From Isoperla grammatica (lineage: Eukaryota; Arthropoda; Insecta; Plecoptera; Perlodidae): a stretch of 64,000 bases of DNA. The position numbers and the translations under genes are program-made. This document shows, one piece after another, positions 39,187 through 49,437 of this stretch; position 1 is the stretch's first letter; the number at the start of each line of letters is the position of its first letter. The notes under the pieces were generated by a model. The model did not search any database and had not been told where the DNA came from. It was given only the letters and a program-made list of their open reading frames with translations. The stretch is from assembly GCA_945910005.1 (NCBI GenBank), contig OX246741.1:46231112-46295111 (forward strand), read 5' to 3'.

Positions 39187-41925
39187 ATGGCTCCAGGCCC
39201 TAACAACCTTTCTCGAAACATTAACATAATGGCGTGGAACGCCAACTCTGTGCTAAGCAAGAAGGATGAGCTGTACCAGTTTTTAAGAGATGAACAAATT
39301 CATGTGTGCATGATGAGTGAGACGTTTTTAAAACCCAACATTAAGTTTCAAGTGCACAGATTTGCCTGCATAAGGAATGATAGAGACGCACGTGGAGGCG
39401 GCACGGCCATATTAGTTAGATCAGACATTCCATTCCAAGTCTGCCCCACCCCCAACTTACAGTCTATTGAAGCAACAACCATAATCATTCAAACGGAAAG
39501 TGGGCCATTGAAATTGGTATCGGTGTACAAACCCCCCAGCTCCCCACTTGACAGTGGAGACATTGACCAGATCACCAGTGCGACCCTTCCCACAATAATT
39601 GCGGGGGACTTGAACTGCAAGCACAAGGCTTGGCAGTCAAGAACCACCAACGCAGCCGGTAGAAAGCTCCTAGACCACTGCCTCAAGCGGGGGCTGCAAG
39701 TCACTGGGACTGACAGCCCTACCCACTATCCTGACAATGGCTCTAGGCCTGATGTTCTTGATATAGTCATCTCCTTGAATCTTGCTTATTCATTAGTCAC
39801 CGAAGTAGCCACGGCACTAAGCTCGGATCATAATCCAGTGATGATCCATTATGGTAATACGGCTGCAAAAGTTGCACAGATCCAGCGTATTAATGTCGCA
39901 AAGACGGACTGGAAAAATTATCGGGGTTTTATTGATGAGAAGTTAGATCAGCTGGGCGTATCGCCAGTGTTAAAATCACCAGCGGACATTGATGCTAGTC
40001 TTAAGAGCTTCACTGGCTTGTTGATCGGAGCGCTTCAAGCTAGCACCCCTTCTCTCAAGCAGCCTAGTGATAAGTCCCAGTTTGACCTGCCGCCTAGAAT
40101 AGTCAAATCTATACAGGCAAAAAACAGAGTAAGACGTGTGTGGCAGAGGCTACGCACCCCCTGCATCAAGGCCCTGCTTAATAGCATGGAAAGGGATGTG
40201 AAACGCCTGATCTCCGAACATAGAAATGCTCAGTGGAAAGCCAAGCTGGAGGGGCTTGCTGCAAGCGATCTATCCTTATGGGACATGACACGTAAAATGA
40301 CTCGGTCAGCGAGGGCAAACCCCCCCCTGCACGGCAGGAATGGGATGGCATATAGTGATGCGAATAAAGCAGCTGCTAGGGCTGAGACACTTGAGAGTGC
40401 TTTTACCCCTAATGATGAACCCTCCTCGATAAGACACATTGAGAGGATAGAGGGAAGACTAAATGACTTCTTTGAGCAGCCAGAGAGAGTGGGCGTTCCG
40501 GCCGATGCCATTGTGGCCCCGTCAGAGGTGCTCAAATTGCTGTATACACTGAAAAACAGGAAAGCCCCAGGCTTTGACGGCATCCCCAATGCAGCACTTA
40601 AAAACCTGCCCAAGCTCGCCATTACCCTGCTAACAAATATTTTTAATGCCATGACTAGGCTGGGCTACTTTTCGGTAACCATGAAGTCCTCCAAAGTTGT
40701 CATGTTCCCAAAGCCCGGCAAAGACCCAGCCTTCCCGCAAAACTACCGCCCAATTAGCCTCCTGACTGGCCTGTCTAAGCTCTATGAAAAGGTAATTCTC
40801 TCCAGGATGCTTAAGCATGTTGACGAGGCAAAAATACTGATTAACGAACAATTTGGCTTCCGGAGGAAACACTCGACTGTGCAACAAGCGGTGCGTGTTG
40901 CGGAACACATAATAGATGGTTTCAATTCCAAACGGGTGACGGCGGCTGTATTTCTTGACATTGCCCAAGCGTTTGACAAAGTCTGGCATGACGGCCTTAT
41001 TTATAAACTCATTGACCTTAAATTTCCTGACTACTTGATCTATCTACTAAAGTCTTATCTTACTGACCGTACCTTCAAAGTGGCTCATGGCCGGGTGTTG
41101 TCCGACTTAAAGCCTATTGAAGCAGGTGTCCCGCAAGGGTCCATACTGGGCCCGCTGCTCTTCTGCCTATTTATTAATGACATGCCCCGAAAGGCTGGTG
41201 TTATGTACGCCCTGTATGCAGACGATACAGCGTTGTTGGTACGCTCCTGGCGAGCTTCGCTTGCATTTAGCAAAATTCAGGAAGCCTTATATGAGCTGGA
41301 ATCTTGGTTTACTGATTGGAGAGTCAAAGTTAACATTAGTAAAAGTGTGGCGGTCTTATTTACTAGACTTAAGAAGAAAAAGGTGATTGAACATGAAGAT
41401 GTGGAGTTCTTCGATGAGGTCGTAGCTGTCAGTAAGGAAGCCAAATACTTGGGCATTTTATTTGATAGCAAATTGACATGGGCGGCGCATATTAAGTATG
41501 CGGCCGATAAAGCTAAAGGTAGGATGGCACAGTTGCACCCATTAATTAAATTCAGGAGTGGGATGAGCATTGAAAATGCGTGCTTAACCTACCACATGCT
41601 AGTCAAGCCCATCCTAACGTATGCGGCTCCAGTCTGGGCAGCAGCGTCCGCTACAAGTATTAAGAAACTACAAGTTATACAAAATAGAGCTTTGAGGATG
41701 GCCACGAATTCTCCGTGGTATATTACAAATAAACTTATTCACAAGGGCACAAGGACTAAAACGATGAAAGAAGTTCTGCTGCTGCAGGCGAAAAACTTCT
41801 TCATGCAAACCAAGGACCACCCCAACGAGCTAGTAGCTAGTATTGGGTCTAGTCAAGGTATTTATAAGCAAAAGTATAGGCTTCCAATAGATGCTTTGGC
41901 CTTGTTGGATGACGAAGCAAATTAA
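39187..41925 (+). CDS. LINE ORF2, endonuclease and reverse transcriptase
   Basis: The frame is intact at 912 residues. The N-terminal apurinic-type endonuclease shows WNANSVLSKKDEL, SETF, GGGTAILVR, AGDLNCKHKAW, RPDVLDIVIS and SSDHNPV, covering the expected Asn, Glu, Asp/Asn, Asp and His residues. The reverse transcriptase shows KNRKAPGFDGIP, PKPGKDPAFPQNYRPISLL, QFGFRRKHST, FLDIAQAFDKVWH, GVPQGSILGPLLF and the catalytic YADD at 677-680. A thumb-like region follows (KYLGILFDSKLTWAAHI; YAAPVWAAAS). No C-terminal zinc knuckle or RNase H is seen. It nicks target DNA and copies the LINE RNA by target-primed reverse transcription. All key residues are present, so the protein could be active. Confidence 0.95.
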   Translation: MAPGPNNLSRNINIMAWNANSVLSKKDELYQFLRDEQIHVCMMSETFLKPNIKFQVHRFACIRNDRDARGGGTAILVRSDIPFQVCPTPNLQSIEATTIIIQTESGPLKLVSVYKPPSSPLDSGDIDQITSATLPTIIAGDLNCKHKAWQSRTTNAAGRKLLDHCLKRGLQVTGTDSPTHYPDNGSRPDVLDIVISLNLAYSLVTEVATALSSDHNPVMIHYGNTAAKVAQIQRINVAKTDWKNYRGFIDEKLDQLGVSPVLKSPADIDASLKSFTGLLIGALQASTPSLKQPSDKSQFDLPPRIVKSIQAKNRVRRVWQRLRTPCIKALLNSMERDVKRLISEHRNAQWKAKLEGLAASDLSLWDMTRKMTRSARANPPLHGRNGMAYSDANKAAARAETLESAFTPNDEPSSIRHIERIEGRLNDFFEQPERVGVPADAIVAPSEVLKLLYTLKNRKAPGFDGIPNAALKNLPKLAITLLTNIFNAMTRLGYFSVTMKSSKVVMFPKPGKDPAFPQNYRPISLLTGLSKLYEKVILSRMLKHVDEAKILINEQFGFRRKHSTVQQAVRVAEHIIDGFNSKRVTAAVFLDIAQAFDKVWHDGLIYKLIDLKFPDYLIYLLKSYLTDRTFKVAHGRVLSDLKPIEAGVPQGSILGPLLFCLFINDMPRKAGVMYALYADDTALLVRSWRASLAFSKIQEALYELESWFTDWRVKVNISKSVAVLFTRLKKKKVIEHEDVEFFDEVVAVSKEAKYLGILFDSKLTWAAHIKYAADKAKGRMAQLHPLIKFRSGMSIENACLTYHMLVKPILTYAAPVWAAASATSIKKLQVIQNRALRMATNSPWYITNKLIHKGTRTKTMKEVLLLQAKNFFMQTKDHPNELVASIGSSQGIYKQKYRLPIDALALLDDEAN

Positions 41926-42370
41926 AAGTAGTTTTATGCCAATGACGAGCTGTAATCCGGCACTTCTGGCTAACTAGTTTTTACCTGAACGGCTAGCTGT
42001 TCTGTCAGCGGTCAGCTTCACCTTTTATTATTACTGTTTTGTTGGGCGAACTGCTCTATCAGTTTTCTAGTATTCATTGCTTTTGGGGTTGTACCAATTT
42101 TCGACTAGCTGTTCTGCCGGCTATTTTTCATTGTTTTATTTTTAGTATCAATGCTTTGACTAGCTGTTCTGCCAGCTTAATTAGTATTATAAACGTGCTT
42201 GTATTGTGGTACCAATGTTTGACCAGCTGATTCTATCAGCTTAATTTTTGATATAAGTGTGCTTTACTGTTGTACCAATGTGCGACTAGCTGTTCTGTCA
42301 GCTTTATTGTTATTGATGCGAAAATGTTTTTGACAAGCTGTTCTGTCAGCTTAACTTGTTGTGTCGAGTG
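41926..42370 (+). repeat. LINE 3' UTR with repeated AGCTG/CAGCT hairpins
   Basis: About seven copies of a word like gactagctgttctgtcagct occur near 41988, 42047, 42103, 42158, 42215, 42285 and 42332, spaced 45-70 bp apart. Most can fold as AGCTG-ttctgt-CAGCT. Some are decayed (agctgattctatcagct). Such 3' structures can be recognised by the cognate reverse transcriptase; that is inference. Confidence 0.7.
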
Positions 42371-42672
42371 ATCACAGGTCACGTACCTAATTTCTTGGTA
42401 GCGCTTCTAGTGACAGGTTAGTTTTCAACGCATCCAGCGTGCTGGGTTATGTTTTGCGACGCAGAGGATGGTTCTGCCCTTTCCTCTAGTAACTAGTGTA
42501 GTGATGAATGTCCAAGTCATGTCAGCGTTGGGACGTAGGTTAGACAGATTAAATTGCAAGTAAACAGCCATGTCAACAATGTCAGTTTTTAGTATTAAAT
42601 CAGATTAGCCTATAGAGAGTAATCCACTCGGCATGGGCGTTGAATGGAGGTGCCACGGCACTCTCCTGTCCT

Positions 42673-42780
42673 ATGAGATGACGAGCTCGACAGTGCGTCA
42701 TTCAGCAGTCACATCTCATCGAGAGTAGAGCTGAGTCCTGAAGATGGCCAATGTAACTTGGCCGAAACGTCGACACAACG
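42673..42780 (+). ncRNA. Degenerate hammerhead-ribozyme-like fold
   Basis: CTGAAGA (42738-42744, fitting the core CUGANGA) is followed by a GGCC/GGCC stem and then GAAAC (42764-42768). Upstream, GTC at 42697-42699 is followed by ATTCAGC, which pairs with GCTGAGT (42730-42736). GTGCGT pairs with ACGT after GAA in a short third helix. Two deviations weaken it: one extra C before CTGAAGA and one unpaired T after it. Related words are common in Penelope-like and SINE ends, so it may be a relic. Confidence 0.3.
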
Positions 42781-42840
42781 GTCCTTTTAAGGACCAAAAT
42801 TGTCTCAAGAAAGAGCGCGGCAGTCAACCCGAAAAATGTC

Positions 42841-43086
42841 AACTATCACGTATATATATATACAAATATATATACATATTTCTATATTAAAAAAACAAAT
42901 TCTTTTTATTTACTTTGTTTGTGTATTTCTTATTCTTACACAAGGGGGCCTTACATATTAATAAAACGTTAAAGAAGTGACCAAATGCAAATACCCGTCA
43001 AGAATTACCCTATTTTGTATTAAAAGTTTCAACAACTTTTCAACCAACCATTCTTGACAAAAAAGATTCCCATAAATTGAGAAATC
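42841..43086. other. AT-rich stretch after the LINE
   Basis: It begins with a tatatata simple repeat (42850-42880), possibly the LINE tail, then AT-rich DNA without a supported gene. Confidence 0.6.
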
Positions 43087-43089
43087 TTA

Positions 43090-43236
43090 GGTTGGAATTC
43101 ATAGTCGGCCCCTACACCTAGGGGCGCCCATTGTTGCTAAGGTAACAATTGTTTCCATGTTATTTCCCATAAACAAAACAAATCCATAGCAACAATGGGT
43201 GCCCCTAGGTGTAGGGGCCGACTATGAATTCCAGCC
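43090..43236. mobile_element. Harbinger-like MITE, 147 bp with TTA duplication
   Basis: The left end starting GGTTGGAATTCATAGTCGG pairs with the right end (GGCTGGAATTCATAGTCGG when reverse-complemented). Complementarity runs for about 50 bp with two mismatches, including cccctacacctaggggc. TTA occurs on both sides (43087-43089 and 43237-43239). A 3-bp TTA duplication and GG-starting ends fit PIF/Harbinger MITEs (recall). No coding capacity. Confidence 0.8.
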
Positions 43237-43449
43237 TTAATGTGTAGTTAATTAAATAAAAATAAATAAATAAATTCACATTCACTCAGTAGCTTAACTG
43301 TTTGCAGTGGGGGACTTTAATTTAAAGTTACTAAACCAACCCTGTAGGCTTCGAACACCATCGACGAGTGAGCGATAACCAATCAAAGATCGATATTTCA
43401 AATATAAAACAGATGAATCAGTGATTGGACAGTGAGAACACCTGCGGAC

Positions 43450-43680
43450 AAATGTCAGAATCAACAGGGCCGATTCAGAACAACTTTGAATTTATTGAGT
43501 GCTTCGTTGCTAGGACGGCTCCAAAGTCACCGTTTACTTATTCCAAAGCCAAGAAGTAATGGAATTGAATCCATATTAGAAGTAACAAAACTTCTGCCTG
43601 AAGCGGGATTTGAAACCGGGACCTTTTGCATTGGAAGCAGGGATGCTAACAACGGGGCCAACGAGCCACCTAAACCGCGT
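43450..43680 (-). mobile_element. tRNA-derived SINE
   Basis: Read on the minus strand, 43678-43590 resembles a tRNA head: TGGCCCCGTTGTTAGC as a box A-like word and GTTTCAAATCCC as a box B-like word, with cccggtttcaaatcccgc as a T-arm. An unrelated body follows towards 43450. The plus-strand open frame of 164 codons across this region is not a gene. Confidence 0.6.
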
Positions 43681-43841
43681 ATAGTGTGTGATCTACCACT
43701 TTTTCACACTTTCTTCAACAGCCTAAATATTACGTTTGGACAAAGAGAACTCTCTATCAAGCGCCCATCCTCTTCCTTATTACCAGTCGTTGTCTCGAAT
43801 AGCACAATTGCATGGACAGAAAAATACGGTACACACTTAAA

Positions 43842-44165
43842 TCAACATTCAACTAGTAAATCAATTTTCATAATACCTTCTATTCCGCTAGTAGGCAACG
43901 AATACAAAGAAAACATGGATGGCTGACCAAAAGCCGTTTTGCTTAAAACCAGCACTAGAAGAAGCACGAGGTTTCGCAGAAGCTTGCCCGTAGGTTTTGG
44001 TTTCGTAGGAGGCTTTCCTTTTCTTCCAGTTGATTTCTCTATCCAGGATAGATAGCCGACGACTCGTGTCCACACGGCAGAGGAATCTTTCTGGGCACAA
44101 CCTTGCCCCCATGATGTCACAGCCCACTGTTCCCCGTTACACATGAGCGGTCCCCCGCTGTCACC
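43842..44165 (-). pseudogene. Orphan copy B of protease exon 6, frameshifted
   Basis: After the same ctgtgcag-type acceptor the frame reads [40 protein letters not shown] and [11 protein letters not shown] 1-nt loss relative to exon 6 (aagcttctgcg against aagcctcatcgg) then changes the frame. The expected tail (PRASSSAGFKQNG, AIHVFFVFVAY) continues in the frame of 44127-43888. PGV has become SAV. No upstream exons resembling exons 1-5 are found above it, so it is a duplicated exon without a gene, or the end of a gene whose other exons are lost. It has its own array of 87-bp units. Confidence 0.8.
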
Positions 44166-45003
44166 CTGCACAGACACACACCCCTTTTAGTGCCCGCGTG
44201 ACGTCACACCCCACTGTTGCCCGTTACACATGAGTGGTCCCCCGCTGTCACCCTGCACAGACACACAGCCCTCTTAGTTCCCGCGTGACGTCACAGCACA
44301 CTGTTGCCCGTTACACATGAGCGGGCCCCCGCTGTCACCCTGCACAGACACACAGCCCTTTTAGTTCCTGCGTGACGTCACAGCCCACTGTTGCCCGTTA
44401 CACGTGAGCGGGCCCCCGCTGTCACCCTGCACAGACACACAGCCCTCTTAGTTCCCGCGTGACGTCACACCCCACTGTTCCCCGTTACACATGAGCGGGC
44501 CTCCGCTGTCACCCTGCACAGACACACAGCCCTCCTAGACCCCGCGTGACGTCACACCCCACTGTTGCCCAATACACGTGAGCGGGCCCCCGCTGTCACC
44601 CTGCACAGAAACACAGCCTTCTTAGTACCCGCGTGACGTCACAGCCCACTGTTGCCCGTTACACATGAGCGGGCTCCCGCTGTCACCCTGCACAGACACA
44701 CAGCCCTCTTAGTTCCCGCGTGACGTCACACCCCACTGTAGCCCGTTACACATGAGTGGGCCCCAAGTGTCACACTGCACAGACACACAGCCCTCTTGGT
44801 TCCCGCGTGAAGTCACAGCCCACTGTTGCCCGTTACGTATGAGCGGGCCCCCGCTGTCACCCTGCACAGACACACAGCCCTCCTAGTTCCCGCGTGACGT
44901 CACAGCCCACTGTTGCCCGTTACACATGAGCGGGCCCCCGCTGTCACCCTGCAACGACACACAGCCCTATTAGTTCCCGCGTGACGTAACAGCCCACTAT
45001 TGC
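44166..45003 (-). repeat. 87-bp splice-acceptor/GDSGGP minisatellite (array B)
   Basis: About 9-10 units have the same composition as array A, directly before orphan exon B. The units are more diverged (gtcacactgcac, cccaagtgtcac, cccaatacacgtg). The array ends at cccactatt, after which unrelated sequence begins. Confidence 0.93.
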
Positions 45004-45764
45004 ACTAATTCTGTTGCACTTTTACAGGCGAACGACGTGCATGATTGATACGGCACGACGACAAACGAACGTCGTAAAGTGCTAAGTTCAGAATCGTACA
45101 GGACAGACTAACGAAGCTTTAGCTGTTAGCCATGAGCTCCAGCGTCTAGACTCACGAGCGTGCTCATACAATGTTTAACAAACCTATCTCAAGTTGTAAT
45201 AGTACCAGTACTTTATTGATTCTACACCTAACGCTATGCCAAGGTCTACTTGAGCTCCGCCTTGCGGAGGCCCGTCGAACTTGCAAGTTAACTTATGTTG
45301 TGAGTTCGACCAGCCTCTGCTAGGCGGAGATCAAGTGGAGCGGGACCCGCTAGCGTGGCGTAGCGGTAACCATACATGTTGACATACACACATTGCATAA
45401 AAAAACCTACCTTGTAATGCAACTCGGACACTTCAACCATCACGTTTCCCGCCGTCCATTCAAACCCGATATTATGTTGTTGGATGTGTAAAACAATTAC
45501 GGTCGGTGAGACGTGTATGTACCACCTTGACTTAGAGCATAAGCTAATTTACCTGTTAGAATGGTAGTTAGTCAGTTGTTTTATATTATTGTATTTGTTA
45601 TATTGTAAGGTATATTATATGTCCATTGGGTTCGAGGCCACACAGGCCATGAAGGCACGCGCACGCAAGGGCGGGAGAGCGAACGCGCGAGGAGGACAGT
45701 GTGTGCTGGGGAGTGGAGGAGAGTGGACGTGGGCCAGAGAGTCACCGTGTGTCAACCCCTTAGT
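45004..45764. other. Spacer with an imperfect palindrome
   Basis: 45245-45340 folds back: ttgagctccgccttgcggag with cgtcgaact pairs with agttcgaccagcctctgcta and ggcggagatcaag in inverse order, at roughly 75 percent identity. Flanking gctatgcc and ggcgtagc extend it. The rest shows no supported gene. Confidence 0.5.
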
Positions 45765-45768
45765 TCGA

Positions 45769-46733
45769 ACCATTCACTGTGTACTGTGTACCGCTATAGT
45801 TGGACTGTCATATCGTCAAATCATTCACTGTGTACTGTGTACCGCTATAGTTGGACTGTCATATCGTCAAATCATTCACTGTGTACTGTGTACCGTTAAA
45901 GTTGAACTATCATATCGTCAAATCATTCACTGTGTACTGTGTACCGCTATAGTTGGACTGTCATATCGTCAAATCATTCATTGTGTACTGTGTACCGCTA
46001 TAGTTGGACTGTCATATCGTCAACTCATTCACTGTGTACTGTGTACCGCTATAGTTGGACTGTCATATCGTCAAATCATTCACTGTGTACTGTGTACCGT
46101 TAAAGTTGAACTATCATATCGTCAAATCATTCACTGTGTACTGTGTACCGCTATAGTTGGACTGTCATATCGTCAAATCATTCATTGTGTACTGTGTACC
46201 GCTATAGTTGGACTGTCATATCGGTAACTCATTCACTGTGTACTGTGTACCGCTATAGTTGGACTGTCATATCGTCAAATCATTCACTGTGTACTGTGTA
46301 CCGCTATAGTTGGACTGTCATATCGTCAAATCATTCACTGTGTACTGTGTACCGTTAAAGTTGAACTATCATATCGTCAAATCATTCACTGTGTACTGTG
46401 TACCGCTATAGTTGGACTGTCATGTCGTTAAATCATTCACTGTGTACTGTGTACCGTTAAAGTTGAACTATCATATCGTCAAATCATTCACTGTGTACTG
46501 TGTACCGCTATAGTTGGACTGTCATGTCGTCAAATCATTCACTGAGTACTGTGTACCGCTATAGTTGGACTGTCATATCGTCAAATCATTCACTGTGTAC
46601 TGTGTACCGCTATAGTTGAACTGTCATATCGTCAAATCATTCACTGTGTACTGTGTACCGTTGTAGTTTTAACTATCTTATCGTCCAATCATTCACTGTG
46701 TACTTTGTACCGTTAAAGTTGAACTATAAGAGT
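45769..46733 (+). repeat. 51-bp minisatellite, about 19 units
   Basis: Units start cattcactgtgtactgtgta at 45771, 45822, 45873 and onward. Two unit types occur: A (ccgctatagttggactgtc) and B (ccgttaaagttgaactatc). Because 51 is a multiple of three, several frames stay open, giving a 212-codon frame (45589-46227) whose repeat reads IIHCVLCTAIVGLSYRQ. Frames in other phases are open too, so coding is not supported. A four-unit order B-A-A'-A repeats (units 3-6 and 7-10). Confidence 0.93.
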
Positions 46734-47060
46734 CTAGTGAAGACGCTCGCTTCGCTCGCTTAATAAATACACAAAGTTGTTTATAAATTTAGTAAATACA
46801 CTAGAAAAACGCTGTTTGACGCGTTGATAAGCGAGCGCGTCCATATCTACGAACGCTCTGGCGAAAAGATCTCAAAGCTAATGAAAACAACAATTAACAA
46901 CAATAGGGAATATGCGTCATCTTTTTTTAGCATTTTACTAGATTAGGATTTACTTCCTGAATACAAAAATATTTTATTCCGATGACATAGAATAAAGTTT
47001 CATTTATAAAAACGAGCTGAAAGTTTCACACATATTTATGGCGAGAAAAACGGGGCATAC
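46725..47060. repeat. Interspersed repeat end and spacer left of the gypsy element
   Basis: ataagagtctagtgaagacg followed by ctcgcttcgctcgcttaata recurs with small changes at 56811-56855 (ataagaatctcgtggaaacg, then the same words). This marks a dispersed repeat. The remainder to 47060 is AT-rich without a gene. Confidence 0.55.
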
Positions 47061-47614
47061 TGTGAAGAAATAGGGTTGGACTGAGCCCTGCTAGCATGGG
47101 GTGCGTAGTCTATGTTTTTGCTTTGCAGCTCAGTCCTTTCCTAGTTCTGACCAGGACCAGATTTGTAGGGATGGATCATGCGGAAATTACAAAGAAATAC
47201 ACTAAATTCAATTAGCAAGGGTTACGTATATTTGTTATCAAATGTACCCTATTTGTCTTGAACCAACGATAACGTTGTGAGCGCGAGTGCGTGGTCAACA
47301 ACCGTTTTCCTACCCTTTTTCTCAGCGGCCTGGCACAGTGACTGGGTCAATCCTCCGATCCGTCTTTCCTTGGTTTGATCCCTGTCGGCCGTTATCCGTC
47401 TTCTTGACGCGAACGAAATGTCCCGAGCCCGTCAACCACCACACGTCTAGCTTCTTCTTCCTCTCTTCCCTGGTCACCCAAACTCCAACATCAACAACCT
47501 TCCTTTCTCTCTCTCCTCCATTGTTTTGGACCCACCGCCTGGCCAAGCGTGATTTAAAATAAACATTAAGAATCCAAATAAACAACACACCATGACCTGG
47601 TCCCATTCTTCACA
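47061..47614 (-). repeat. 3' LTR of the gypsy element
   Basis: The 554-bp LTR starts TGTGAAGAAATAGGG and ends CCCATTCTTCACA on the plus strand. It is one base different from the other LTR. Confidence 0.95.
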
Positions 47615-47630
47615 TGCCCGCCTCCCATTG
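47615..47630 (-). other. Polypurine tract
   Basis: On the minus strand GGGAGGCGGGCA stands immediately before the 3' LTR, the expected site for plus-strand priming. Confidence 0.55.
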
Positions 47631-49437
47631 AACGATGACCTCATCGTTCGTAGAATGTCTTCATCCCTCGGGCACCACCAGATCCCTCGGCATCTCCTCA
47701 TCGTCTCAGTTTCGTCGTCGTTCCGGACCAGTATCATAACCCAATCACTGTACCAAGCCCCCCTAAACGCAATACCCTACACCCCGCGCTCACAATGCCA
47801 TCGCTTACCTCAGACGCGTACAGGCCGCTAAAATCCTATCAAAAAAAAAACAAAAAAAACAAAGACTCTTCCTACATAAGGTCCACCTGAAGGGCAGAAA
47901 CCCTAACGGCGACAAATGCCTCTGATATAGTTAACGAACTTGCACACAGGTGATAGCAAAGAAAACAACTGAAAAATATCAACACCAAGACCAGTGTGAG
48001 AAACCAAAAATATAAAACAATGTATCCTACCTACTGAGTCTTTGTCCGAACCAATATCAAAATAAATTTATTACGTAATCCTCGTGATGTACAATTGAGC
48101 TCGCCCCGACAATTCTCAGCTGGCGGCTCATCCACAGGCATGTACTGCGTACAAGACAGCATGTTAATGAATTGTGCCTGTAACAGAAAACAACCTTGCG
48201 GCAGTCACAATTCAAGGTTGCTTTTACACACAACACACAGCGAATTCCGCTAACGCCAGAAAGAACCACTAGGCCACGCACGTGGTACAACCAGACACAT
48301 GCTAATAGATGCAAAGAAGAGTATTGTCAACATATCAGGAGAACGCATTCCACATAAGTCAAGCAAAGACATACCACGAAAACTATTGCCAATAATGTGA
48401 CTTTACAGTCAGCAGATAGCCTCCGTCATCACATCGTCATACAGCCCCCCCCGCATGACGTCACTATAATTAACACCAACTGTCACTATAGAGTCATCAA
48501 CCAACCAACATCATAACATTGACATCATACTCATACCTCCTTCAGTATAATGTCCACAATTCCCAATGTATCCCTCATTGTGACTATACAGCCACTCACA
48601 AAACAACAGCCAAATTATGACCATATCTCCGTTAACCTACGTCTCTTAAGCGCATCAACTCACAATAACTGTGACTATAGAGCCAACAATAAATATGTCA
48701 AATTAACGACAAAATGTCACCTTCCAACACCAATTCAAATAAGTCATCAATCCTCCAATATCGTAACCAGAAAGTCACCAAATAACAGTCGTCTCAATAA
48801 CGACATCATAACGCCGTCACAAATACATCACGTGTATCCCCGTACCTCGGCCGATAATTTCATCTATCAACGACCAAATCAGCGACCACAACGTCGAAAC
48901 ACTACCTTAACCAGAAGTTCCTATCAGTCTTTCCAGAACGAATGCACCACAGGTACCAACAATAACTAAACAATCAAGTTATACACAAAATGTACTTTCA
49001 TATCAAGCATCCAAACGACATATATACATCAATAATTACAATCGTAAGAATACAGTTCATTCCTAATAATCTAATCGATCTACATTTTACATAAATTATT
49101 CACTTAACATCATCAATCAGTTGGAATCCAGCTCAACACAGTAGAATGACGTCACGCCTGCTATCCGTGCAGCGATAAACGTTATCAGTCCGTCAGAAAA
49201 GGCGCATTCCGTTAGCCCGAGAGTCGAACCAAAGGTCCCTCGCTCTTCGTCCACACCTTCCAAGTGATCGCACACTGGCCCTTAAGAGCATTCAGGGTGT
49301 AAACCCCTACGTTCAGTGTACAATACACCCTTCCAGTGCAAACGCAGACCGTACCCACAATTCATGCTACAATCCGAAACAAGCTAGCTACTAAACCGCA
49401 ATCAAACATACCATCAATCCACAAACGTACCAACCAG
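47631..49437 (-). other. 1.8-kb 3' untranslated region of the gypsy element
   Basis: Between pol and the 3' LTR there is no frame resembling envelope on the minus strand. A 139-codon frame on the plus strand (48550-48969) is rich in Asn, Thr and Ser and resembles nothing recognised. Such a long 3' region is unusual for the size of the element. Confidence 0.6.

Larger units (their letters stand above)
36094..42840 (+). mobile_element. Jockey-like LINE retrotransposon, near full length
   Basis: About 6.7 kb long, it has a GC-rich 5' region with tandem monomers (36097-about 37000), ORF1 with zinc knuckles, ORF2 with endonuclease and reverse transcriptase, and a 3' region with hairpin repeats. 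It ends in a tatata simple repeat near 42850. The 5' boundary is taken where the older LINE relic stops; target duplications were not resolved. ORF2 is uninterrupted, so the copy is young. ORF1 carries one homopolymer frameshift. The ORF1 zinc-knuckle arrangement with a preceding region (ORF1 residues about 235-300) and the endonuclease style resemble the Jockey group, assigned by motif recall. Confidence 0.85.

Noticed and set aside
43432..43926. 164-codon plus-strand frame
   Set aside because: It is antisense to a tRNA-derived SINE and to the end of protease exon copy B.
45589..46227. 212-codon frame over the 51-bp minisatellite
   Set aside because: A 51-bp period keeps any frame open; other phases are open as well and no known domain is present.
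47631..49437. Envelope gene in the gypsy element
   Set aside because: No sense-strand frame with signal peptide, cleavage site or transmembrane segment was found.
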